A stretch of DNA of 23,749 nucleotides from Duodenibacillus intestinigallinarum (GTDB lineage: Bacteria > Pseudomonadota > Gammaproteobacteria > Burkholderiales > Burkholderiaceae_F). The stretch is from the NCBI GenBank assembly GCA_019117105.1, contig DXAH01000017.1, forward strand, positions 1 to 23,749, in the 5' to 3' direction. Both the position numbers and the translations under genes were made by a program. Below the pieces are notes generated by a model. It did no database searches. It saw only the letters and a list, made by a program, of their open reading frames with translations, and was not told where the DNA came from. This document shows, in pieces, positions 7,744-15,298 of this stretch (positions are counted from its first letter, which is position 1; every line of letters starts with the position of its first letter).

Positions 7744-8391
7744 ATGCGTCGAGGCATCGGACTTTTGGGCGGCAGTTTCGATCCCGTCCACAACGGGCAT
7801 TTGGCCGTCGCTCGCGGAGCTCTTCAATCCCTGCGTCTGCAGCGCGTTGATTTCGTACTCGCGCCTCGCCCCTGGCAAAAATCGGTCGCCACACCCGTGT
7901 CGCTTCGCCTGGAGATGCTGCGCGCGGCAATCGGCAAGAACGAATCGCTTGCGGTCTGCACCAAAGAGCTCGAGCGCACGGGGGCCACGTACACGATTGA
8001 TACGGTGCGCAGTCTGCGCGAAGACTACGGGCCTGCGATGCCGCTTGTCTTGCTCATCGGCGCCGATCAATGGGAGAATTTCCACACTTGGCGCTGCTGG
8101 CAGGATCTCTTTGATTTTGTGAGCGTCGCCGTGTGCACGCGCGAAGAGCAAATGAAGGAACCCGCACCTGACGTGGCCGCCTTCGTTGCCGAGCGCCGGG
8201 TTGTTCCGCATGAACTGACGCTTGCACCCGCCGGTCGCTTTACGACCTTTGACATTGCGGCGCACGCGGCTAGCTCAACGAAAATCCGCGCGCTTTTTGC
8301 TACTCGGCCTCGCGCCGAAGCCTTCAAGGCACTCGATACGTGGCTGCCGACATCTGTGGCACGCTTGATTGCGCAACACAATGCTTATTGA
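7744..8391 (+). CDS. nadD: Nicotinate-nucleotide adenylyltransferase NadD
   Basis: NadD adenylylates nicotinate mononucleotide in NAD synthesis. GLLGGSFDPVHNGH near the N-terminus is the HxGH nucleotidyltransferase motif, ADQWENFHTW matches the family region that binds the nicotinate moiety, and ASSTKIR at the C-terminal end is the conserved ISSTxIR motif. I prefer the ATG at 7744 (215 aa) over the one at 7732 because GGATGGAA then sits at ribosome-binding distance. It heads the conserved nadD-rsfS-rlmH-maf cluster. Confidence 0.96.
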   Translation: MRRGIGLLGGSFDPVHNGHLAVARGALQSLRLQRVDFVLAPRPWQKSVATPVSLRLEMLRAAIGKNESLAVCTKELERTGATYTIDTVRSLREDYGPAMPLVLLIGADQWENFHTWRCWQDLFDFVSVAVCTREEQMKEPAPDVAAFVAERRVVPHELTLAPAGRFTTFDIAAHAASSTKIRALFATRPRAEAFKALDTWLPTSVARLIAQHNAY

Positions 8392-8439
8392 TTTTTTCGG
8401 GACGCCGAAAGCGGCCCTTAGCTATAAAAAAAGGAAAAC

Positions 8440-8835
8440 ATGCTCAACACGGAAGAACTTTTGAACGTCATCGTCAACGCCCTTGACGACGTTAAAGCCA
8501 AGGACATCGTGGTGTTCGACACCACCGGCAAGACGAGCGCCTTTACCCGCGTGGTGGTCTGCTCGGGCACGAGCAACCGCCAGACACGCGCACTCGGCAT
8601 GTCCGTTTCGCGTGCCGTGCGTGAAGCCGGCGGCAAGGTGAGCGGTCTCGAAGGCAGCGACACCGGCGAATGGGTGCTTGTGGACTGCGGCGAAGTCGTC
8701 GTGCACTGCATGCAGCCCGCCATGCGCTCCTACTACAACCTCGAAGAACTCTGGGGACCTGAGACGCTCGACATTTCGGCCTATCTCGACTCGCTGGCTG
8801 AAAAAAGCGCCCACGCGCCCGAAACCGCTCAGTAA
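8440..8835 (+). CDS. rsfS: Ribosome silencing factor RsfS
   Basis: RsfS (formerly YbeB) binds ribosomal protein L14 (uL14) and blocks subunit joining when nutrients are scarce. The 131 residues include the family core DIVVFDTTGKTSAFTRVVVC, WVLVDCGEVVVHCM (about 90-103) and YYNLEELWG. AAGGA lies 5 bases ahead of the ATG, the best ribosome binding site of this cluster. It follows nadD after 48 bases and precedes rlmH by 9. Confidence 0.95.
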   Translation: MLNTEELLNVIVNALDDVKAKDIVVFDTTGKTSAFTRVVVCSGTSNRQTRALGMSVSRAVREAGGKVSGLEGSDTGEWVLVDCGEVVVHCMQPAMRSYYNLEELWGPETLDISAYLDSLAEKSAHAPETAQ

Positions 8836-8844
8836 TTCCCGACC

Positions 8845-9315
8845 ATGCACATCACCATCGTAGCCGTGGGGCAAAAGCTCCCGGCTTGGGCTCAGACCGC
8901 TGTTGACGATTATTTGGCTCGCTTTCCCCGCGACTTTACGGTCATCGTGAAAGAAGTCAAAGCCGAAGCACGCACCGGCGGCAAGCCCGTCGCTCAAGTC
9001 ATGGCTGCGGAGGCTGAACGCATTGAACGCGCCGTTCCTGCGGGCGACATCCTGGTTGCCATGGACGAACACGGCCGCGACATGACCACGGTCGACTTCT
9101 CAAAAAAGATTTCCGGCTGGAAAAACGAGGGCTGCGGCGTCACCTTCATCATCGGCGGCGCCGACGGTCTCGATCCGGCGCTCAAAGCCAAATCGCGCAT
9201 GATGCTGCGGCTGTCTTCGATGACGCTACCGCACGCGTTTGCCCGAGTTCTGCTGACCGAGCAGATCTATCGCGCCTGGTCGATTCTTGCCAATCACCCC
9301 TATCACCGCGTTTGA
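8845..9315 (+). CDS. rlmH: 23S rRNA m3-pseudouridine-1915 methyltransferase RlmH
   Basis: RlmH is a small SPOUT methyltransferase acting on helix 69 of 23S rRNA in assembled 70S ribosomes, using S-adenosylmethionine. Family marks are ITIVAVGQKLPAWAQ at the N-terminus, MDEHGRDMTTVDFSKKI, the trefoil-knot loop FIIGGADGL, and the C-terminal LTEQIYRAWSILANHPYHR. 156 aa is the standard size. No Shine-Dalgarno is seen before the ATG, and translation may be coupled to rsfS 9 bases upstream. Confidence 0.97.
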   Translation: MHITIVAVGQKLPAWAQTAVDDYLARFPRDFTVIVKEVKAEARTGGKPVAQVMAAEAERIERAVPAGDILVAMDEHGRDMTTVDFSKKISGWKNEGCGVTFIIGGADGLDPALKAKSRMMLRLSSMTLPHAFARVLLTEQIYRAWSILANHPYHRV

Positions 9316-9318
9316 ACC

Positions 9319-9960
9319 ATGCCCGTTTTGTACCTTGCGAGCAAAAGTCCTCGCCGCCGGGAGATTCTCGCCGGCATGGGGATTTCCGACATTGAAGTGA
9401 TCCACGCGGGCCCTTCCGTTCTGACGGCTTTTGAGGGTGATGAAACACAACACGACGGCGAAGCCCCTCAGGACTACGTCGTGCGCACGGCTTGCGAAAA
9501 AGCTCGTCAGGCCATGGACCGCATCGCAGCCGAAGGCAAACCCTCTTTGCCCGTGTTGGCGGCAGACACCGTGGTGATCTGCGGCGACGAAATACTGGGA
9601 AAACCGGAGGATGCCGCGAAGGCTCGTCTTTTCATGCAGAAACTCTCGGGGCGTACCCATGAAGTGCGCACCGCTGTGGTTGTCAGCGACGGAATATCCA
9701 AACAGCTGCACGTGGCCGTGAGTGTTTCTCAGGTGACATTCTCAAGACTCTCGTCCAGGCAAATCGAAGCCTATATTCGTACGGATGAGCCATACGACAA
9801 AGCCGGCGGCTATGCCGTTCAGGGGCTTGCGGGGCTGTTCATCGGGCGCATCGAAGGTAGCTACTCGGGCATCATGGGACTACCCGTTTTCGAAACGGCG
9901 CAGCTTCTGGCTGAAGTCGCACCGCAACTCCTGCCGGACTGCGCATTGACAGACCGTTAA
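9319..9960 (+). CDS. maf: Maf-family nucleoside triphosphate pyrophosphatase
   Basis: Maf proteins hydrolyse noncanonical or modified nucleoside triphosphates to monophosphates. LASKSPRRREIL at the N-terminus, AADTVV...GDEILGKPEDAAKA in the middle and TDEPYDKAGGYAVQG, then IEGSYSGIMGLP are the family signatures. At 213 aa it is slightly longer than average at the C-terminus. The start lies 3 bases after the rlmH stop. In many Burkholderiales the next gene is rng (ribonuclease G); here an IS3-like remnant follows. Confidence 0.95.
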   Translation: MPVLYLASKSPRRREILAGMGISDIEVIHAGPSVLTAFEGDETQHDGEAPQDYVVRTACEKARQAMDRIAAEGKPSLPVLAADTVVICGDEILGKPEDAAKARLFMQKLSGRTHEVRTAVVVSDGISKQLHVAVSVSQVTFSRLSSRQIEAYIRTDEPYDKAGGYAVQGLAGLFIGRIEGSYSGIMGLPVFETAQLLAEVAPQLLPDCALTDR

Positions 9961-10002
9961 TCTTCCTTTTCTTTCGTCGCCACTGTCTTGGCCTGAAAAA
10001 AG

Positions 10003-10034
10003 TTGACACTTTCCGCAAAGGAAATACGTGTCAA
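10003..10034 (+). promoter_or_regulatory. Inverted repeat enclosing the ribosome binding site and start of the IS3-like orfA
   Basis: TTGACAC (10003-10009) pairs with GTGTCAA (10028-10034), and inside it TTTCC (10010-10014) pairs with GGAAA (10020-10024), leaving a 5-base loop and a 3-base bulge. The GGAAA is the orfA ribosome binding site and the GTG of the second arm is its start codon, so in RNA the hairpin would hide both. The repeat may also be or overlap the left end of the element. Confidence 0.6.
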
Positions 10035-10435
10035 AAATGGATCAAAGCGACTTTGTTGGAACGGGCAACTGGCAGTTTTGTGCAAAATGGGGGCTAAGAG
10101 CCCTGCCCGATGAACGCACTGAAGCAGTGGGACAATTGCTCGAGAAAGAGCAAACGGTTGAGCAAATCGTTTCGCGCTTCAATCTCAGCAGCGTCCAAGT
10201 CGTCTACGGATGGATTGGTCGCTATATCGAGGAGAACTTATTGTCTGATACCTCACAAAAGCCCGAGGTTGACTCCAAAGAGCTCACCCTGTCCGAGGCT
10301 CTCAAGGAGATCAAGAGGCTCAAAAAGGCCCTTGATCTCGAGAAGATGCGCAGTGCCGGATACTCGCACATGATTGAGCTGGCCGAACAGCAGTTCAACA
10401 TTCCGATCCGAAAAAAATCTGGCACCAAACAGTAG
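10028..10435 (+). CDS. IS3-type transposase OrfA-like HTH protein
   Basis: 135 aa. Residues about 15-65 form a helix-turn-helix (TVEQIVSRFNLSSVQVVYGWIGRY), followed by a leucine-zipper-like coiled coil (EALKEIKRLKKALDLEKMR, about 91-109) and a C-terminus MIELAEQQFNIPIRKKSGTKQ typical, as I recall, of OrfA proteins of IS3 elements. The start is GTG with AAAGGAAA ahead of it. Codons 129 and 130 lie in A AAA AAA (10411-10417), in the correct phase for the -1 frameshift that IS3 elements use to make OrfAB. Full-length orfB is absent, so the protein may now be only a DNA-binding leftover. Confidence 0.75.
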   Translation: MSKMDQSDFVGTGNWQFCAKWGLRALPDERTEAVGQLLEKEQTVEQIVSRFNLSSVQVVYGWIGRYIEENLLSDTSQKPEVDSKELTLSEALKEIKRLKKALDLEKMRSAGYSHMIELAEQQFNIPIRKKSGTKQ

Positions 10436-10515
10436 GCTGGCTGCGTAGCACTTGGCCTCGCATCAGTTTGGACACGGGCTGTATCTGCCAAACCTTACAT
10501 CAACCGTTCAGGAGC
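10411..10515 (+). pseudogene. Truncated orfB stub in the -1 frame
   Basis: Shifting by -1 at the A7 run gives WLRSTWPRISLDTGC then TLHQPF, which resembles the RISLDxLCxLFGxTRQAYY start of OrfB in related IS3 elements as I remember them. The frame stays open to 10653, but from 10522 on it lies antisense to the larE-like gene. No integrase core (DDE) follows. Confidence 0.45.
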
Positions 10516-10521
10516 CCGGTC

Positions 10522-11361
10522 TTATGCGTCGGCTACCTCCCTACGCCGATCAAACCACCCGGAGAGGTTGTCCATCACTTCGATGTGTACCGAGTTGAGT
10601 TCGGGAAAGCGCTCTGCCAGACGCGTCTGTATAGATTGCAGGTCCTCCGATGAGGAACCATTAGCAGAAGCCACATGCAGCAGCGGCTTTTCTCCGAGCC
10701 AACGCAAACGAAACCCCGCTTTCAGTTCGGACAGTTCGGAAAGAAAATCTTCGACCTGCTGCGTCAGACGCAACCGGCGCGCGTCAGGCGCGTCGCCATA
10801 GTCAAAGCGCGTCAGTAGACAAGGGCGCGCAGGCTGCTGAGGATCGGGCAAACCGAGGAGCGCTGCGGCCGCACGAATCATGGGTTTCGTGAGGCCCGCA
10901 TCGGCCAGGGGTGTATGCACCCCCAACTCCTTTATTGCTCGGCTTCCGGGACGGAAAACCAATGCATCGCTGGCGTTGCTGCCGTCGCACAAAGGTGCCG
11001 GCGATTGCTTTTGCAAAAACGAAAAGATCGACCGTTTACAGACGTAGCAACGGTTGCGTCTGGCCGCGGCCAACGCCTCAGGTGACGGCAAAGGCGGATG
11101 CACCACACGAACAGTCAAGCCCATGGCCTGCGCCCGATCGACGGCGTTCTGAGACTCCGTGGGCGACACGTGTGCGGCAGACGCGTGAAGCAGCTCAACT
11201 TCCAACCCGCATTTGGAAGCAAAAAAAGCCAGGAAACGACTATCCAGTCCGCCGGAATATGCAATGCAAAGACGATTGTTCTCGGCCGTGTTTTTGAGCA
11301 CGTCTCGCAGACGATGTAACGCGCGTTCGATTTCTTCGTTTTGAATCAGATTGACAGCCAT
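10522..11361 (-). CDS. larE: LarE-like ATP-dependent sulfur transferase
   Basis: 279 aa from the ATG at 11361 (a TTG at 11391 is possible). The pyrophosphatase loop SGGLDS is at 36-41, RCYVCK with Cys 105 and 108 follows, then DGSNASD and FRPGSRAIKELGVHTPL, and ARPCLLTRF places a Cys at 181. LarE makes the nickel-pincer cofactor of lactate racemase by giving up the sulfur of a Cys in the equivalent CLxxR region, so this homolog keeps the likely sacrificial residue. LarB and LarC are not in the window. It lies 62 bases downstream of miaA and may be the last gene of mutL-miaA-larE. The exact acceptor substrate is uncertain. Confidence 0.8.
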   Translation of the reverse strand: MAVNLIQNEEIERALHRLRDVLKNTAENNRLCIAYSGGLDSRFLAFFASKCGLEVELLHASAAHVSPTESQNAVDRAQAMGLTVRVVHPPLPSPEALAAARRNRCYVCKRSIFSFLQKQSPAPLCDGSNASDALVFRPGSRAIKELGVHTPLADAGLTKPMIRAAAALLGLPDPQQPARPCLLTRFDYGDAPDARRLRLTQQVEDFLSELSELKAGFRLRWLGEKPLLHVASANGSSSEDLQSIQTRLAERFPELNSVHIEVMDNLSGWFDRRREVADA

Positions 11362-11423
11362 TTTTCTGCTTTTACACTCAATTAAGCACAAAACCGATCA
11401 TTTTCCAGCGATCAGATGCCAAT

Positions 11424-12362
11424 TTAATCCAGATTCGGATCCGCCATCTGTCGCAGCTTGTCCTTAATGGTTGTCAAAGGCGTTTCATAAGGATCAAACG
11501 TCACCACGCCGGGCATGGAGCGCAGCCACGTGATCTGGCGCTTGGCAAGCTGCCGCGTCGCCGCTTTTCCGCTTTCCAGAAACTGTTCGAAATCCGTTTC
11601 GCCCTTGAGGTGCGCAATCGCCTGACGATACCCGACGGCGCGCATGGACGGCAGATTTTCATCAAATCCGGGACGTGCCATGAGCGTACGAACCTCGTCA
11701 AGAAAACCGGCCTTGACCATGGCATCAAAGCGCTTGCCGATCATCTCGTGCAGTTTGGCTCGATCCTGCGGGAAAAGTGCCGCCACGGCAAGCGTGGGAT
11801 CGTAGCGCTTGGCTCCAGTATGCAGACTCGAAAGCGGCTTTCCGGTGATCTCAAACACCTCCAGAGCGCGTCCGACGCGCTGCCGATCGTTGGGGGCAAG
11901 ACGCGCGGCCGTTATGGGATCAACCTGGGTCAGCCGCTCGTGCATAGCTGGCCACCCGAGCTCCTCGCCCAGCGCCGTGATACGTTCTCGAACCGAAGGA
12001 TCCGTTGCCGGGCTTTCATCCATCCCCTCTCTCAGGGCTTTGGCATACAACATCGTGCCGCCCACCAACAGAGGGTAACGACTGCGCCCCGAGATCTCAC
12101 CGATGAGCCGCTCGGCATCTTCGGCAAATGCAGCGGCGCTGTAGCTTTCTTCAATATCGAGAATATCGATCAGGTGATGCGGCACTCCGCCTTGTTCTTC
12201 CTTAGTGGGTTTGGCGGTGCCGATATCCATGCCACGATAGATCAGAGCCGAATCGACGGAAATGATTTCCGCGGCAAAATCACGGGCCAACATCAGCGAA
12301 ACGGCGGTCTTGCCGCAAGCCGTAGGACCGAGAAGCATCAGAGCTCGAGGTTTTTCGCTCAT
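11424..12362 (-). CDS. miaA: tRNA dimethylallyltransferase MiaA
   Basis: MiaA puts the dimethylallyl group on A37 of tRNAs reading codons that start with U. The P-loop GPTACGKT sits near residue 12, followed by the family blocks SVDSALIYRGMDIGTAKPT, GVPHHLID, LVGGTMLYAKAL, NDRQRVGRALEV and MRAVGYRQ. The start at 12362 gives 312 aa, the normal length; the ATG shares its A with the mutL stop (TGATG), so the two are translationally coupled. Pairing of mutL and miaA is common in proteobacteria. Confidence 0.97.
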   Translation of the reverse strand: MSEKPRALMLLGPTACGKTAVSLMLARDFAAEIISVDSALIYRGMDIGTAKPTKEEQGGVPHHLIDILDIEESYSAAAFAEDAERLIGEISGRSRYPLLVGGTMLYAKALREGMDESPATDPSVRERITALGEELGWPAMHERLTQVDPITAARLAPNDRQRVGRALEVFEITGKPLSSLHTGAKRYDPTLAVAALFPQDRAKLHEMIGKRFDAMVKAGFLDEVRTLMARPGFDENLPSMRAVGYRQAIAHLKGETDFEQFLESGKAATRQLAKRQITWLRSMPGVVTFDPYETPLTTIKDKLRQMADPNLD

Positions 12363-14236
12363 CACTTGCCTCGCATAAAAAGCTTGTCGAGGTCGGCAAG
12401 CGTCAATTGCGTCCAGGTCGGGCGACCGTGATTGCACTGATCGGCGCGATCGGTACGTTCCATCTCGCGCAAAAGCGCATCCATTTCCTGCAGTGTCAAT
12501 TCGCGATGGGCACGCACCGAACCGTGACAAGCCATGGTGGCAAGGCATTCGTTTCGAAGCTGTTCGGTAAGAGCCGAATCCCCAAAACGAGCAAAATCTT
12601 CCAGCAAGTGCGTCACCAGATCCGCCGCATCAAACTTGCCGCGCGCAAGAATCGCCGGCAGCGCCCTCAACGTCAACGAGTTTTCACCGGCCGCCGTCAC
12701 TTCCAGTCCCAAGGGAGCAAACTTCTCCTTGTGCTCCTCAAAAAGCGCCATGGTCTCATCGCTTACCTTAAAGACCGTCGGCACCAACAGCTGCGTGATG
12801 TCCGTGCCGACCGAAGTTGCTTTGAGCTTTTCGTAGGTCACACGTTCGTGCGCGGCGTGCATGTCGACGATCACAAGCCCCTGATTGTTTTCCGCAAGAA
12901 CATAGATACCCGCAATCTGTGCAATCGGCCTGCCCAACGGCTGGTTGTGGGCTGTCGCCTGCGACAGGAGATCGGCAAAACTCGGTTTGGAGGAAGGAGT
13001 GGGATTCGAACTCACGGAAGACGGCGACGTATGCGAGCCACCGTACAGATTGAGCCACTGTTGTTCGGTCAGAGGCTTGGGGGCAACGCTCGAAGATGCG
13101 GGCCGCTCAAAGTGTCCGCCCGATGCAAAGGTGCCGCCCGTCGGGCGCGAAGGCATTGCGGCCGGAATCGGCCGAGCTTGTATCGGTTCATCCGGCTGGC
13201 TCTCATGCATGGAAACGGGAGCCTGATCGCCAGCTCCATGCGCGATCGTGCGCATGATGGCCGAAGAGACAAAACTGTGCACCAACTGACTGTCGCGGAA
13301 ACGCACTTCGCTTTTTTGCGGATGAACATTGACGTCAACGCGAGACGGGTTGATCGAAAGCGAGAGCACGAACATCGGCTGGGCCTGTACGTGCAACACA
13401 TCGGCATAAGCCGTCTTGACGGCATGCTGAAGGACGCGATCACGGATGAAGCGACCGTTTACGAAGAAAAACTGCTTGTCGGCCCGGCTACGGGCGGCCG
13501 TGGGCAACCCTACCCAGCCTTCGAGATGCAGGCCGGGCGCATCGGCCTCAATGGGGCGGCAAGCGTCCTTGAATTCCGCAGGCATCACGGCAAAAACGCG
13601 CTCGGCCGTGGGTTGAGCCGGCAGATGAAGGCTTGCCCGAGCATTCGTAAACACGCGAAAGCGCACTGAAGGGTTTGCTAAGGCCATACGCTCGACCTGA
13701 GCCAAAATATGCGCGGTTTCGGTGGCAGCCGATTTTAAGAACTTGCGTCGGGCGGGCGTCAAATAAAAGAGGTCCTTTACTTCTATGCGGGTCCCCTTTT
13801 GGCCTGCCGCCGGAACGATGCCGTCGCGGCTGATGGCCCAGGCTTCCTCGGCCTCGGCCGTGCGGCTTATGATCGTCACGTCTGCCACCGAATCGATGGA
13901 CGCCAGCGCTTCGCCTCGAAAGCCAAAACTCGCGACGCTCTCAAGGTCGGTAAGCGTTCGGATTTTGCTTGTGGCGTGACGCTTAAGGGCCAACGGCAGG
14001 TCTTCCTTTGGAATCCCGCAGCCGTTGTCGGCGACCACGATACGCTTGATGCCGCCCTCTTCCAGACGGATCTCAACATCCGTTGCACCGGCATCCAGCG
14101 AGTTCTCAACCAGTTCCTTGACGACGGAAGCCGGACGCTCGATCACTTCGCCCGCAGCAATCTGGCTGATCAGCCGATCGGAAAGCTCCTGAATCTTACG
14201 CGGTGCCGTCGGCTCCCGCTGCAGTTCTTCACTCAT
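12362..14236 (-). CDS. mutL: DNA mismatch repair protein MutL
   Basis: 624 aa. The N-terminal GHKL ATPase is complete: IAAGEVIERPASVVKELVENSLDAG, DNGCGIP, FGFRGEALASI, and a KGTRIEVKDLFY loop. A proline/serine-rich linker (about 335-430) leads to the dimerisation domain (from about 435). This carries DMHAAHERVTYE (458-469), which fits the D[MQ]HA(X)2E(X)4E endonuclease motif, with ACHGSVRA (about 569-576) and CNHGRPT (601-607). It is therefore a nicking-type MutL, as in organisms without MutH, unlike E. coli MutL. The start at 14236 has no strong ribosome binding site. First gene of the mutL-miaA unit, divergent from dedA. Confidence 0.97.
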   Translation of the reverse strand: MSEELQREPTAPRKIQELSDRLISQIAAGEVIERPASVVKELVENSLDAGATDVEIRLEEGGIKRIVVADNGCGIPKEDLPLALKRHATSKIRTLTDLESVASFGFRGEALASIDSVADVTIISRTAEAEEAWAISRDGIVPAAGQKGTRIEVKDLFYLTPARRKFLKSAATETAHILAQVERMALANPSVRFRVFTNARASLHLPAQPTAERVFAVMPAEFKDACRPIEADAPGLHLEGWVGLPTAARSRADKQFFFVNGRFIRDRVLQHAVKTAYADVLHVQAQPMFVLSLSINPSRVDVNVHPQKSEVRFRDSQLVHSFVSSAIMRTIAHGAGDQAPVSMHESQPDEPIQARPIPAAMPSRPTGGTFASGGHFERPASSSVAPKPLTEQQWLNLYGGSHTSPSSVSSNPTPSSKPSFADLLSQATAHNQPLGRPIAQIAGIYVLAENNQGLVIVDMHAAHERVTYEKLKATSVGTDITQLLVPTVFKVSDETMALFEEHKEKFAPLGLEVTAAGENSLTLRALPAILARGKFDAADLVTHLLEDFARFGDSALTEQLRNECLATMACHGSVRAHRELTLQEMDALLREMERTDRADQCNHGRPTWTQLTLADLDKLFMRGK

Positions 14237-14528
14237 GAAAAAAATCTCAAATACAAAAATCGATTCAGAAGGATTGTACTAGTCGGACTTCGCGCTCGGG
14301 ACTCGCTTTTTCCATATTGGAAAGCGTCTGCTTTCGCTTGTTTTGCCTTCGCAGTGGCACTGCGCAGCAATCTTCAGCAATCTTGTTGACGTGAACGTTA
14401 CAACAGTGCAAAAGCGCTGTGATATTCTTAGCAGACCTTGCAGAAGCGCCTGCATTTTTTCGGCGCTTCCTTTGTTTATTGCCTGCGCCGCCTTTTGTTT
14501 TCACTCGGCGCCACGAAGAAAGAAAAAC
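14237..14528. promoter_or_regulatory. Divergent control region of mutL and dedA
   Basis: 292 bases with several repeats: TTTCCA-tat-TGGAAA (14309-14323), GCAGTG-g-CACTGC (14351-14363) and a perfect tandem 10-base repeat CAGCAATCTT (14365-14374, 14375-14384). A plausible dedA promoter is TTACAA (14398-14403), 16 bases, TGATAT (14420-14425). For mutL a minus-strand TACAAT (14274-14279) lacks a good -35. GAAGAAAG precedes the dedA ATG as a ribosome binding site. Confidence 0.4.
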
Positions 14529-15209
14529 ATGGACATCTCAAGCCTCATTCTGGAGCTTTTCACCAACGCCGATCACTTCCTTATGGTGCTCGCCACCGAA
14601 TACGGCTGGTTCGTTTATCTGGCGATGTTCCTGATTTTCTTTCTGGAAACGGGCATTGTGGTGCTGGCTTTCTTGCCGGGTGACTCGCTGCTCTTTGTTT
14701 CAGGTACCGTCGCTGCAGCCGGCACCATGAGCCCCTGGGGCCTGATGCTTGCCGTGATTCTCGGTGCATGTCTGGGCAACACGCTGGGCTTTCATACCGG
14801 CCGATGGCTCGGCAACAAAATCTACGACGGCTCCATCAGCTGGATCGACATTGAAAAACTGCGCAAAACGCAGATCTTCTACGAAAAGCACGGCGGCAAG
14901 ACAATCGTTCTTGCTCGTTTCGTGCCGATCGTACGAGCATTTGCCCCGTTGGTGGCCGGTGCCGCCCGCATGAGCATGGCCCGCTTTGAGCTTTACAGCG
15001 GTCTGGGGGCCTGCATCTGGGCTGTCTCTCTGATCGGTGTGGGTTATCTTTTCGGCAACATCCCGATCGTCAAGAATAATCTCTCGATGATTCTCTTACT
15101 GGGCGTCATCGCCGCTGCCATGGGTCCCGTGGTTGTGGCTATCGGCTGGAAATACGTTCACATCCTTGCCGACAAGTTGCGCCGTCAAGACAAGATGGAA
15201 CGATCCTAA
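14529..15209 (+). CDS. DedA-family membrane protein
   Basis: 226 aa, an inner membrane protein of the DedA/VTT superfamily. Family members are linked to lipid carrier and phospholipid translocation, membrane potential and envelope integrity. FLETGIVVLAFLPGDSLLF (about 36-58) is the conserved re-entrant region, and ARFVPIVRAFAPLVAGAARM (about 136-155) is the second conserved half with the R-P-R pattern. A membrane segment follows at about 163-185 and another near 192-213, with a basic tail at the end. I chose the ATG at 14529 because family similarity begins there and GAAGAAAG precedes it. Convergent with pgk. Confidence 0.9.
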   Translation: MDISSLILELFTNADHFLMVLATEYGWFVYLAMFLIFFLETGIVVLAFLPGDSLLFVSGTVAAAGTMSPWGLMLAVILGACLGNTLGFHTGRWLGNKIYDGSISWIDIEKLRKTQIFYEKHGGKTIVLARFVPIVRAFAPLVAGAARMSMARFELYSGLGACIWAVSLIGVGYLFGNIPIVKNNLSMILLLGVIAAAMGPVVVAIGWKYVHILADKLRRQDKMERS

Positions 15210-15238
15210 ACGGTTCTGTTTTAGTTTCGACCATTGAA

Positions 15239-15273
15239 AAAGGCACCGATTCCGCTGGAGAACCGGTGCCTTT
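15239..15273. terminator. Bidirectional terminator between dedA and pgk
   Basis: Perfect 10-base inverted repeat AAAGGCACCG (15239-15248) and CGGTGCCTTT (15264-15273) with a 15-base loop, placed between the stop codons of two convergent genes. Confidence 0.8.
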
Positions 15274-15298
15274 CGTTTAGACCGACAGCAAGATCGCC

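Larger units (their letters stand above)
10003..10515 (+). mobile_element. Remnant of an IS3-family insertion sequence
   Basis: The remnant holds an inverted repeat (10003-10034), an intact orfA, an A7 slippery run (10411-10417) and a -1 frame that gives a short orfB-like N-terminus before running into the larE-like gene from the other side. The DDE catalytic domain is missing, so the element cannot move on its own. The right boundary near 10515 is an estimate, since no second inverted repeat was found. Confidence 0.55.

Noticed and set aside
5734..8265. An 843-codon open frame on the minus strand covering purD, the exported-protein gene and nadD
   Set aside because: It lies antisense to three well-supported plus-strand genes, its translation is rich in His, Arg and Gly with no recognisable domain, and such long shadows are expected from the codon bias of GC-rich genes.
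10003..10008. TTGACA ahead of the IS3-like orfA as a promoter -35 box
   Set aside because: Seventeen bases downstream there is no -10-like sequence, and the hexamer is better explained as an arm of the inverted repeat.
10466..10493. GTTTGG/CCAAAC inverted repeat between orfA and the larE-like gene as a terminator
   Set aside because: Only 6 pairs around a 16-base loop with no T tract on either strand.
12407..13669. A 420-codon plus-strand open frame inside mutL
   Set aside because: It mirrors mutL on the other strand; the composition is basic and domain-free.
14343..14528. A 62-codon upstream extension of dedA
   Set aside because: Family similarity begins at the ATG at 14529, which has its own ribosome binding site; the extension covers the promoter region and would put extra hydrophobic sequence before the normal N-terminus.
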